Origin: Tubiluchus corallicola
Taxonomy: Eukaryota > Priapulida > Priapulimorpha > Priapulimorphida > Tubiluchidae
Length of the DNA stretch: 64,000 nucleotides
Reading direction: 5' to 3'
Assembly: GCA_030141605.1 (NCBI GenBank)
Contig: JAQGDQ010000001.1
Span: 2,514,501 to 2,578,500 of the forward strand
Both the position numbers and the translations under genes were made by a program. The notes below the pieces were generated by a model. It was not told the origin of the DNA, did no database searches, and was given only the letters and a program-made list of their open reading frames with translations. Shown piece after piece: positions 10,737-22,890 of the stretch. Positions within the stretch are counted from its first letter, which is position 1, and the number at the start of each line of letters is the position of its first letter.

Positions 10737-13700
10737 CTTTATAATTACGATCATGGCAAGTCTCAGAGAGCACTATCTTATTTTCAACAGTTTTTACATG
10801 AAATACGTATTCAGAAATCCAAATTATACCAAATTCCATATTGCAACTCTTTCAAATGTAGCCTGAAAAGACTTATGTAGCTTACACAACTTATGTAACT
10901 AGTCAAATTTTGGTAATTACATTTTCCCTTCTCCAAAATCGAATATAAGAGACTGATGTACATCATAGTAAATGAAGACAAGGAATAGGTGGAAATATTT
11001 ACAAGTTTACTGGCTATTCCTATGCTATCAAAAATATGAAACACAATATAATGTTGACACAGTAAAAGCATAAACACATATGCCTGCCTGGATTACATTG
11101 TCAGTCAATGCATAGTCACATAATTAGAAACAGAAATAATACTACAGTGGTATATGTAGTTGTAATAAAATGTGCAAATTACTGGATATGAAGAAACTGG
11201 AAAACATAAATTGTAAACACTCATTAACCAATTAAAATGTAAAAGCAAATTGAATTCCTTTAAAAGACTATAGCAAATTCATCTGATACATGACATCTCG
11301 AACAAAATATTTTTAATAATTTTTAAATAAGACCAACACAGACATTTGGAATGGAAGGAATAAAAGCATTCTTGAGTTTGCACCACTTATACTATAGTAT
11401 AATATTATGGACTTTGTATAGCAAAGTACATGTCACTGAATTTCGTGACTGAGTTCAGTTCTGCTGCTAGAATTTTAAATATTTTTTCTCCTCCACTTCA
11501 GTTTTTATCTAGAGGTGTGCACTTTGAACATGTGCTGATACTGGCCATTGCTGTTTCTCAAAGCAACCCAATTGATGCACCTAACTTTGTAAGTTTTTTC
11601 TTTTCATATGGCTATGTGCAAATTAGGTTCATAACAGATGTAGAATGCACAGTTGACTAGTGCAGTGAAACGTATGGGTAATCTATGGTTTAAAAACACA
11701 TTTGCTTGCACATTTGTGATAAGTTCAGAATGAAACCATAATATGGAATAAAACAACTTAAACAATAACTTAAACAGTGACTTAAAAAAATTGACAATAA
11801 CATATACGTGCCACGCATATTACATGTATAAGTAATAAAATAAGTTTTCGTAGCCATAATTTAGTCGCACATGTGCTTTCTATTAATGTGAAATGACTAG
11901 ATAGTAGAAAATTCAATGCATACTAAACTAAACTAACTTAACGAGCAAATTCATGAACATAGAAGTTATGCACTTTTTTTAAATGATAATTCACATTACA
12001 CATTTCTATAAATTCACACCCAACTTTTGGTAAATTAAATAAAGAGCTAGGACAACAGCCTCGTTTAAACTAAAGAAAAGCTGAGCATTTTTTACATCTT
12101 TCACGCATCTTAGGGCATAAAATCACTCGAAGTTTACCTCAGAACCAGATTCTATCTAAGCATACACATTTTTAGCTTTGCTGAATTATTGAGTGGGTGA
12201 CATGAAAAAATGTCATTAACTAATCTTTGTAGCTTAAAAAAATATGAGAACAGCATTGGAACAAAACTTCTTTAACCTCTCTTTAAAGTGTGAACTTAAT
12301 CGACTCTAATAGGTAAGTGAATCCATCCTAGAGACAGTCCAGGTTTTGTGTGTATTTCGCAACTAATTCGGACACTAGTTAGAAATAAAACTTATCATTT
12401 TGCTTTAGATGCTAATGTGCTTTGTACGTTTGAAAACATTGTATTAGATGAACACGAATTTGCATGATCTAGAACAGTACATACACAAATAAAAAAAATT
12501 CTGTTCAACAACTAACAAACATTATGCAACATGATAAACTCGAATGCTGTGTGGTGATCACAAAGTTAAATAATAAATTATCATTGGAATCATATTAATT
12601 AAATAAAGAACATCATTACTGTGAAGTAAAATTAGAGCATTAAAACAATAACAAAAAATGGAATGAGATTTGGCTTTTTATGTAAAATATCACATTCATA
12701 TCATTAACATCAATGTACATATGCATTGGACTCGTTGTACCAGATGTCCCAGAAGTTGCTTTCACTTATATTGTTGTAATACACAAATGTTCAACACTTC
12801 TCACAGCAGCTTGGCTTGTTTACATAGCCTGCATTGCCACCTACATAATTGGCTAGGGGTGTGGCATCGGGAGAGGTCAATTCGGTCTGTCTAGAGACCT
12901 TAGATGCTGTTGCATTTAAAGTAGGGCTGCTAAGACAATACTGATTTGAAAATCAATTCAGTTAATCAACAGCTGTTGATAATTTTTTTCCTAAGAAACA
13001 ACTTACCTGGTTTTATATGGACTTTTTTACTACGAGCTGCAATGTACCGAAAACATAGCAAAATGCATTTCAAACACACACTATTACACCAAACCTTTAA
13101 CTTGCAGGCTAATGTCTCCTCATTCCGGGACATCTGGCCAAACTTATTCTCATGTAACATGGTATGGAAGTAACCAACTATATAACACAGAACAATCACC
13201 TAATCACTATGTACAAAGACTAGCAATTATTTCACATAGGAAATAAAACTAACAATAATTATAATACACATGAATGATTTAACACTTAAAATTTTCTTAA
13301 ACTCATTTGTGTATAGACAGGCTCTGACTTGTGTAAACATACAAGGTAATAGCAATAGCAACTTTTGTCTGATACTATAGGAACTATTTGCTTTGGGTTT
13401 AGCTTACCACGTCAGTGCTGATTTACAACATAATGAGATCCACCATCACTGGTCTAGCTCACCTGCTCTCACACGTCAGATTGGATGTGGGTATCCATCG
13501 AAACTTTAATCATCCATGTAGCTACTTCATGACTAAAAGGTCTAACTGATATTTTTCTACACAGCTAGGAATCTAACACACTGTCTCCTCACAAAAATCA
13601 GGGACAATTATAAATTAGCAATCAAAAGATTTGTAGCTACTACCTATAACAGTGTTTTCAACAGGTCAGCAGCATGGTATAAATGTAGTTAATTTTGTAT

Positions 13701-14146
13701 GGAATTTAATTTTATACTTCTTGCTCAAACTACAAAATAAGTAAAATGAAAATGCAAAGTACACATATATCATAGGTTATACAATAATAACCAGGTAACC
13801 AATGTAACATTGAAAGGAAATCTGTGCTTAATGTTATGAAATACAGTACGTATTTGATATAATAATTTCTATATGTAATTCGTACAACAGCAGGTAAGAC
13901 TATCTACCAATGTAACACATGAGCACTATAACACTTACACTGTAAAACTATAACATAACACTTGACTCATTAGTGGCAATTTGCAGAAAAGGTTTTTTCT
14001 CCTAAAGAAACATTCACACTTCACTGGCCTACCTCAGCAAACTGTTATGCTGCTATGCTGCTTCAATATGCTCTCAAGACAGCTACTCAATTGCTTTACC
14101 ATCTCATTTCCATCGACACTATGGTTTTCCTACGATTCAAGTGTCG
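10737..14146 (-). other. Region downstream of Flower, probable 3' UTR plus intergenic DNA
   Basis: The Flower coding region ends at 14147 on the minus strand, so its 3' UTR extends into this interval. An AATAAA on the minus strand (TTTATT on +) occurs near 10476, which would give a very long 3' UTR; nearer signals were not pinned down. No other exon is recognised. A possible short-TIR element at 12748-13140 is listed separately. Confidence 0.4.
12748..13140. repeat. Possible short-TIR element (CCAGATGTCCC ends)
   Basis: CCAGATGTCCCAGAA begins near 12748 and its reverse complement TTCCGGGACATCTGG ends near 13140, a 15-bp inverted match with one mismatch about 390 bp apart. Inner parts of the arms do not pair well and no target-site duplication is clear. 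It may be a non-autonomous DNA transposon or a chance pairing. Confidence 0.3.
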
Positions 14147-17100
14147 TTAATATTGTGCAGCTTGACTTGCTGCCATGTTCACACCCATATCAACAAATCT
14201 TGATTCTAGTTCAGCGTCCCGCCCTTGAGCATTTGCCAACATTTCCCGTCTTTCAGCTCTGAAACACCAGTATTGCCATTTATTAGATTTTGCCACATAA
14301 GAATAGCTATTCTCCAGCATTATATTGCATAGCCTATTTACCAAGTACACATTGGCAATACAATTCACACAATACAAATGCCAGCATGACCTGTTTAATC
14401 TAGAAGGCCGTGGTGGGGCGGGGATCTAGCTCATTATCAATGACACATAACTAAGATAAATGCTGAATCAGCAAAATCAGCAGATAAAGGCTGAACCATA
14501 CATTTAGATATGCAAATGATGTAAATAGCTCGAAACAGCATGGCAGATATCATTCAGAAACGACATGTTGCAAAACATTTGTTCAAAACTAAGACAATGG
14601 GATAAAGTTATTTTGAGTAAGGGTGGCAGGAATTAATGACAAGCATTTGTAATGTCCTTAATGTTTAATTTGGACATTATGCTACACGTTTAAGCAATGC
14701 AAAAGTATTTAAAGAAAGACGATACCCATTCAACAATACTAGAAACCTACCTGATGATGATTTCCTAATGCACATATATCTGAGCCATACTGAATTAAAG
14801 AATTGGTAATGCCAACTACTAAAATGATCAATGAATTGCTACAATGACAGTGATTTAAATTTTTCTGAAAGCAACTGACACGTAAGAAAATCTTACTTTT
14901 TTCCAAGTGACATCAGTCCATATAGTACACCAGTAATAAATATAAGAGCGTTGCCAAAAATCGAAGTTAAACCTGGACACAAGCAGATAGGTATCAGAGC
15001 AATGCTAAAATAAAGAAACAAACAATTACAGTAAGCAAATAGCAGGTAAAAACTAGTACAGCAAAAAATGCTAAATAATAGACACATCTTTATTTTACTA
15101 TGGGTTGTAATTTAGAACATAATCCTTCACGAAAATTATTGCCAATTAATATCGAAACAAAATGCATATTTGTTATGTTTCAGGGGTAATACCAAACTTA
15201 TTTACTTGTGAGATTTTTTACAGCTTTCTACAGTACAATTTTCTACAGCTGATCACAAAATTGAATCAGAAATAGCCAGCCAAGAAAGTAGAAAGTAGCA
15301 CAGAAAGATGCGAGTATGGCATGTCGACTAGTTGTAAAACTATTTCCTGCTAGTACATATCATTTAATTCAGCAAAATAAATGCTTACAGAGTTAGATTT
15401 GTTAACGAACAGTGCATGGGTTATAGATACTGCTCTAGACTGTGCAGCTGGTTGTTTTGAGGTTTGGGACCAGCAGTTCGGCATCGGGATTCAGGTACTA
15501 ATTGACCTCGAGATTGGAATTTTTTGGAGTTCTGGATCAAGTGGTCGGAATCGAGGTTTGGATTGTGACGAAATATTCAGGATCTGGGCTCCCAACTCAC
15601 ATCCATAAATATAATTATCAGTAAATGGAAATAAGAAAACTACAGCAAAATTCTACAGTTTTAACCCTACCCTTGTTAATATTGATGACTGTGACATGAG
15701 TCATATTGCTAAGTTCTGACTTTTTCGTTTTTCCTTTCAGACAGTATGGCTTGATAAATTCAGTAATGTAGGTTTATTCCACTAATTAGTAGTTTCTACA
15801 AGTAATCTTGAAATTGAGATTATATAAATTATTTACATGTGTTTGTTCAATGCTGTATTAACCATTTCACTATGGAAGGCGGCACATTGCAGCCTATGTT
15901 TTTCATAACTCGGCACTAAGCGCAATCACCCAGGTCTGTTTATTTCGCTGCTACGGCCATGCAATACATTGTAGACATAAGTTTAACAGCCGTGGGAATA
16001 GGGTTGCTTAGCGACCAGTAAAGCTAACCAGCCAATCAGCGTCTGAAGCCAGGTGTATTTCACAATACTGTATTGTATGGTATGTTCACATGCAAAATCA
16101 CTTGTAGATCATTGACTAAACGTATGTTTAGTTGATTGTCCAGCATTCTTATAAAATGATTGCACATTACGAATTAGTATTGTGTCTTTTGTGAAACTGG
16201 TTTCTAAATATAAGTACATACTTATTTATGATTGTGTGCATGTCGGTGGGTGCGTGAGCTGCATGTATGTGTGCTCGTATGTGTGTGCAGGTATAGAAAT
16301 AAAATTAATATTCAATATTAGCACTTAATAACAGACAACTATTTATTTATTTACAAGATTCTGTTTTAGTAACACACCACAGAAATTTATTGTCAGATGT
16401 ACAGAAACTCAATGTTGTCCAGTTAAAAAGCAACTACATAATGAAAGGGTTAATAACAGACATTCAAAGCATTCATTATATAGGGGCTAGTATCCTGGAC
16501 GAGAAAGTGTCTACACTGTGAAAAGGATTCACCCACATACACCCTGTTTGGCAGCGTGCCAGCTACAAATTTGCTATAAACTATAAGTAATTGTTAGAAA
16601 GATGAACTATGCATAGGGCCTACTGACTAAGAAGCATCATCTGCTTGAGCTATATTCAGATAAGAAAGATACTAGTAGCAGCATTGTCAGACAAAAATAA
16701 CACAAAAGATTTTTCGTAAATTGTTCCAACACTGTTGCAAATACACCACACCAGACATGTCATGCCCACACTAGGTTGAGTGTGCTCTGTTAAGTGCCAT
16801 GAAAAGCTAATTATGCATTTACTTTAACCTACCCACAAGACAATTTAAAAATAGTGTGATGCAGTCAAGGTTAGCAAAATACAAATAACAAAATGTTATC
16901 AGGAAATTTAAGTGATGAATATCTTGATAAATGGGTCATTTTGCATCTTCTACCTCAAAAATCTATAGTAAATGTTGCTTTTCAAACATTATAAACTTCT
17001 AAATTTCCGGATTTGGATTGGGTCGAGATGGGATGAAAAGCTCGGAAACACGGTTCAGGATAGGATTGAATGCTCTGGAGCAGGGTTTAAAATCCAGGTT

Positions 17101-19425
17101 TGGCAGTTAGGATGATAATGACCCCAGTCCTGACTACTACTACCAAATGGATATTTGAAGATCATTTTAGTCAGCTTCTAACAATAAAATAATTTTAAAC
17201 ATTTCATTTTTGCAATGTTAGAGACACGTGAAAATGCCCAGAGCAAGGGTTAAATAACGCGATCACACATCTATTTAATAACTAGACTCGACATTGCTTA
17301 ACTTGCTTAACTTCGGCAGCTCAGCACAGGCCATGGTCATTCACCGAGGGGAGGGAATACATGTGTAAAATCATGTATCCCATAATGTACACCACGTAAC
17401 TATATAGTACACTATTATACAATTACATACTATTGTAAATGGTCATTAATAAATAACTGTCATTAACTAATCAGCGAGTATGCAAAAGCTTACTACTTAC
17501 ATGACATACATAATAGCTTTTTGCCAATATGTCCTTGCATCAGCAAAAGTAGAAATTTTCCCTACAAATTTTATAAATACACAACAGAATGGAGCCTCAC
17601 ACATCAGCACAAGCAAAGCAAATGCCCTGCAAATAAAAAACAATAATTAACAATAATGATGGACAGCAAAAATACCTAGGCTTACAGACGAACAAAGTAT
17701 TTAACACAAGGCGCTAAGGCGGCATGGCTTTGACCTAAGACCCCAAATTTTTCATTAAATAATAAGGCAACATATGCTGCAGTACATAAAATGTAGTCAA
17801 TATTCAACTTGAAACTCAAATTTTTTTCAACTCGGTCTGTGCAAAGCCCTACAGCTCTTAAAAATAACTTTGAAATAACAAGGTGCTATCCCAGATCCAT
17901 GACTTGCATGTAAAATACATTTAGCCTTAGAGTTCACAATCATGCTTAATCAATTTGGTGAAACTGACTTTAGATGATTAAAGTTATTACAATTCTAAGG
18001 CACTGCTAGCACAGTGCAGTTACACAAGAATATACTTTTTCACAACAATGCTGTTTAACAACTGAAAAATACATCTTTACATGTGGCTTGCAAATGAAAA
18101 TGGCAAAAATTGCACATTGAGCTTGATGACGAGACCAAGGCTCAAACCAAAGCATTAAAACCAGCATTAGGACTAAGTGGCTTCGAACACTTGACATAGC
18201 TTTCAAAACCTTAACTGCGACCAATAACACTATTTAGTAAGCAAAGTATGACTTTGGTTTGGCCGGCACTGATAATCACATTACAGACTGATTACAGATT
18301 TGGTATGCATCTATATATAGAAAGAATGTTACAATAATATAAGTAGGGGCACTGAAACACAGGTAATTACAGGCCTCATGAAAAGAATATTTATTTACAC
18401 ATTTTGCTACCATTTATGCTGACTGTCAGTGTGAACTGTGAAGAGAACTTTACATGCTACGTGCAAAATGGTCTTTTTGCTTAAAATGAGCATTATGACA
18501 CAATAGTTATTATTATAAATAGATACTGAAGTATCTCATATTTAGCTGCTTGCTACACTATTATTTACAATTTTCTAAAAAAATATTACATGTAACATTT
18601 CTTCTAAAATTAAACTAAACACAAACGAAATTACAAACTTAAGAAAGTAAATGAAAGTAGCTAAATTTGTCCCTTAATCACTCTACAGAAATACTTACAT
18701 TTGAAGAATGCCACCTATAATACAACGTGGCGTTACGGATATAATGACCCAGATTCCTGTTATGAGAGCAACTGGAAAAATTCAATAAAGAGTAATGAAG
18801 AATTTTTGTATAGTCAAAATGTTAGTCAACCTATCCACCACACGTCTTTGCATATGAAGTTAAATTGAATTGAGAACTATAATCATCATAATATATAAAC
18901 AAATTATTAAAATACCAGCATGTGAACAATTAGCTGTCATATATAATAGCCAGGGATTTTTGTATTTCCGCTACGTTTAATGCTCAAAACAAACAAGTAC
19001 TGTACACTGACCAAGTTGCATTAAAAACATGAGTGAAAGCCATGCTCACTGAAGTGATGACAAAATACATGAGCGTTACAACAATATCTTCAAACTGCCA
19101 GTTGGAGTGATATCTGTCATCTGCATTTATGGGACTCGAGTTTCTACCTTTTGTAACACCAGCTATCTTAAAAAAGAATTGCTGTCAAAATTTTATTACA
19201 CACGTGTAACTAAATATAGCACGGGCACCTAACAAATTCAGCAGCTGTTTTCGGAATAATAACAACAGTTGCATTTAAAGCTCAATAGTAAGCATTCGTA
19301 CCTATTCCACCAATTGCAGCTAATACTCGTGTTAGTAGCTTGAACCACCATGCTACTTCTGGGTTATTTGGATTTGGATTATCCCGTTTAGAGTCTGCTA
19401 CAGCATCACTTGCTACTTGACCCAT
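14147..19425 (-). CDS. CACFD1: Calcium channel flower homolog (CACFD1), five exons
   Basis: Flower is a small tetraspan protein of synaptic and secretory vesicles, known in flies for Ca2+-linked endocytosis and cell-competition marks. The coding exons, all on the minus strand, are 19425-19302, 18771-18699, 17626-17501, 15004-14897 and 14258-14147. Each has GT and AG borders and the phases agree (1, 2, 2, 2), giving 543 bases and 180 residues, close to the human (about 172) and fly (about 194) proteins. Diagnostic stretches are [14 protein letters not shown] (residues 22-35), IIGGILQM (59-66), LMCEAPFCC (73-81), RTYWQKA before TM3, and [20 protein letters not shown] (about 125-144), the family signature. 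The acidic residue of the second helix is present as Glu76. The cytoplasmic tail (145-180) is not conserved. An AG (TTTAGCAG) lies one base before the ATG, so an upstream 5' UTR exon is likely. The introns (531 to 2,496 bp) hold no recognised gene. Confidence 0.95.
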
Positions 19426-21518
19426 ACTGCTAAATATTTTAAAAATAAAACTAACATTTTCACAATATTATTAAAAAAAACTTAGGTCTACAATGTTCAT
19501 CATTTCTACATCTATTATTTAGGTTGCAAATGACTACATCAAAAGTTTTCTTCCACAGATCTGAGAATTTTTGCTGAAGCACTGATTACCGTGCTAAAAC
19601 AAATAGACACATAGATATAAATAGTTTTGAAACTTGTTATACAATAGCCTAATTGTGCTGTAAATAATTTTAGCCTTTAAGGGAACTTGCTAGGGATCAT
19701 ACACTCACTGGGAAAAAACACTGTGCTGCTATTAAATTTACAGCTAGAAAACGACACCTTAGTAAACTGTGGCATTGTTCCATAAATGTTAAATATATAC
19801 AAGCTTTTTGACAACTAAATCAGTAAAAATACTACTGTATACTGCAAGCATTTCTTCCTCAATCAGAAAATACATTCTTCTTATCATAAATTAATAGCAA
19901 AAAACCATCACCGATCTCTGTATGAGTTGCAGCAGCTATATGTCTACGAAATATATTTTATTTTGTATTAGCAATTCAATGTGCCATTCAACTGGAGTTG
20001 CAAGAGTCTAATCAATAATAAATTCTTTTCATTTCACTGTTTGTTAACTTTGCTCTGCCTGTTTTTAAATGTGTAAACAAACTACTTCTACCACTATCAC
20101 TATAGTACTAGTAGTTCTACTATGCTTTGTGCCCTTGGTGCTAATGCCTAGAGCTCTAGATAATGAGCATGACAGTAGCCTCTTACTATTGCTTTAATGT
20201 AATTTAAATTTGCGCAGTGGCTTGCAGAGAGTCGTGGAACAACGCATGAGATCAGCTAGGGGGTCTGGGGAAGCACTGTAAGCTCCTCCTGCAGGGTACG
20301 GGGTGGAGCCTCGGCCACCAACGCATTTTCCTGTATTTAAGGGTATTTTGGAGGCCTACGAATGAGATCTAAATTCTGGTACACAGGCGTCCTCAAACAT
20401 GAAAAATGTACTTATAATAAGTCAATATTTGGAAAAATTTATTTAAAACTTTTGTAGCTAACGTAGAGAATAGATTATAGATATGTGAAATTCAGCACTC
20501 CTATGGATGAACCAACAAATTGTAGGCCTCATTCCGTTTTTGTTATTCAGGGCTTACCTAAAATACTTGTTAAAGTATTGTACAACCAAGTTTTAACCTA
20601 CTTGAAAACCATTAATTTACCGAAACAACAATTTCAGATACAGAAAAAACATTGTTGATGTGGTATTATTTTATTATATATAAAACTAGAAATAAGCAGA
20701 GATAAATAACTGTTGGCCAATTGCAGCTGATTTGTTGGTCAACCTTACATGAAAGCCTGGTGCAGCTCATTCATTCAAAAGAATGACAGCAAAGTAATAA
20801 TAACAATATCTAACACATTTAATTAAAAAAATTTGCTAAGCGTTAGCATTAAAATAAATACAATTTTTATTCACTATCCGTATAGAAAAATGTATATAAA
20901 TATGAAAGTATTCACTTATTAATAAATTGTCTTGTTGACGATTTTAAGTTCATTGACTTATAGTCTCAGAAAGTCGAAAGTCACACAAAATTGACTGATT
21001 GATATTGTTGAAATGCACAATAACACAACGATAACCATAAGCTCTAAACTTGGAAAAGAAAATTGAGGAAAACCTTTATGGGTTTTTGCCCTAAAATGCA
21101 AATAAGTTAGAAAAAAAAGACTGATGAAAACCTTTCAATCAAAATTTTACTCATCTTTCATAACATATTTAAAATAGAATCAACTACAGTACCCGTACGT
21201 ATTAAACAATGGCTAAAACAAACCACGTGCAGCTGCGCAGCAAAAACCCAAGTTGAATGAACGGCAGCATTTCACTTGCGGATAGGCCTATGATAAAAAA
21301 ACAATGCTACCACTAATTGTAATAGGACAAGTTTCGATTAAGCCATACCTTCAAGCTCCCTGTCTAAATTGTAATGAGTGTGCTTTTATATTGGAAAATG
21401 TCGTGAATGTATACAACTCCGTTGCTTTTGTAGAGTGATAGTTTCGCAAAAACTATAGCCTACCGACATTATAATACAATAAGAGTGCAAAATGTTAATA
21501 AATATTAGCAATAATAGT
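19426..21518. other. Upstream of Flower: intergenic or 5' UTR intron, no exon identified
   Basis: The AG immediately before the Flower ATG predicts a non-coding first exon somewhere at higher coordinates, but no convincing donor or promoter could be picked out. A more GC-rich patch at 20200-20380 is listed separately. Confidence 0.4.
20200..20380. mobile_element. GC-richer fragment resembling a transposon end
   Basis: This patch (GCGCAGTGGCTTGCAGAG, GGGGGTCTGGGGAAGC, GCAGGGTACGGGGTGGAGCC, then CGCATTTTCCTGTATTT) stands out in base composition from its AT-rich surroundings. It resembles the CAGTGGC...GGGGTCCGGGG type of sequence found at ends of animal DNA transposons. The opposite end was not found, so it is at most a truncated relic. 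Confidence 0.35.
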
Positions 21519-21976
21519 TACCGTATATACTCGCATATAAGCCAAATTTAGAACTATAAAATACAATACTGAAATCAGGGGGTCGGCTTATATGCGCATG
21601 AAACAAAATGAACACAAGGACAGACACTAATGCCAATTTTCCAGCCACACATTTTCATCGCTATCTGACTCTTTATTTGGTTGTGTGTCACCAGTGGTGT
21701 ATTGGAGGGGGATCGCCGTCCACCCACTTTTTTTTAGAAAAAATTCACATTTCAATAAATGTCTGCTTTTTGCATTCATTAATTAGATAAAAAATATTAA
21801 AAATGTATAAATATATGTGACAAAAAGGGATCAATTTTGTTGATTGGGTATGGAGTAAAATTAGACAAGTTGATGTTCGGCTTATATGCGGGTTTTTGCA
21901 AAAACTGGCCATTTTAAAGCAGTTTCAGGGGGTCGGCTTATATGCGATGTAGGCTTATATGCGAGAATATACGGTA
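21519..21976. mobile_element. Non-autonomous DNA transposon (MITE) with TACCGTATATACTCGCATAT ends
   Basis: The left end TACCGTATATACTCGCATAT (from 21519) is inverted at the right end, GCGAGAATATACGGTA (to 21976). The word GTCGGCTTATATGCG or close variants occurs near 21582, 21876, 21932 and 21951, as subterminal repeats. The flanks read TTA/TTA-like next to the TIR, but the exact target-site duplication is ambiguous. The interior has no transposase; a 60-codon open stretch is not recognisable. This class of 'cggcttatatgcg' element is widespread in animal genomes; the superfamily is not assigned here. Confidence 0.8.
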
Positions 21977-22259
21977 ATTATTAGAAATATATACAAATGG
22001 TTTTTACAACGTAATTATTTTTCAAAAATTAGAAGGTATGCATGCGTTGCAAGCATGGACTGCACGCCACTGAATTTGTGCTTCAAGTAAGAATATCGAA
22101 GACGACAAGAACAATAATAATAAAGATCTTGTACGTAAAATTAATGTCTGTAGTCACAGCGATTTTACATTAAAAATGCACATGTCTACAAAAATCATTA
22201 AAAAACACACTATCCAGACTTCCTTCTTAGTATGTAGACTTGTAGATGTCGGAAATATT

Positions 22260-22890
22260 GCCATCTGTTAATACTCTTTGGAAACTTTTTTAGTCTCTTT
22301 TCTTCGCTTACAGGGTTACAGTGTAGTAAATAATGTTCAACTATTTGCTGCTCTTTCATATAGCACAGACACAATGTCCAATCTATATAGCCAGTCTGAA
22401 CGAAAAGCCGCTAAAATTGCACTGCCCTGTTAAAAAACTGATAGCCAATGTTTCAATTAGCCCCTCAGATGTATGAAGATTCACATCAAGTAGTGTACAA
22501 GATATCATATGGTTCAACGAATCATTTGTTGAGCACGGAGACCACCTGTGGGAAATGTAGAATTTGCATATGTTAAAATACGATTATATAATTGTCGATA
22601 TCAGCAAAGGCATAGTTCTTAGCTGCAAATTCCACACCTGGCTTAATACTGCTTGTTTCTTTACAATAGGCATATATCCAATACATGTTGATATGACGTC
22701 TGTTTTCTCCCCTTGAAAGATTGTCCCGTTGGATAAATTCCCATTTTACAATGACTGAATTGTCGTTATTTAATATTTTGAGTGTGCATTTGATGGATAT
22801 GCTCTCTGCTATAAGGTCCAGTGGTGGACATAAAATTAATTCAAATTTTTCTCTGATGGATGAAAATTTGACCGACTGACTGCCTTTAAA
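22260..22890 (-). mobile_element. LINE remnant: post-RT and RNase H-type C-terminal region
   Basis: The minus strand has an open frame of about 95 codons from roughly 22880 to 22600, including EFELILCPPLDLIAES, which resembles the LPPLxLVI segment between RT and RNase H in RNase-H-bearing LINEs. Further on (22460-22290), joining frames gives LTGQCNFSGFSFRL followed by LCLCYMKEQQIVEHYLLHCNP, the usual TGHGPF...F...C.C...E..EH.L..C ending of such elements. Several frameshifts and stops show decay. The exact clade is not assigned. Confidence 0.6.

Noticed and set aside
15440-15605. 75-codon + frame with GTTTGGGA/GGGATT-type words, echoed at 16995-17110
   Set aside because: It lies in Flower introns, has no protein similarity, and the two patches share only a loose purine-rich style, not an alignable repeat.
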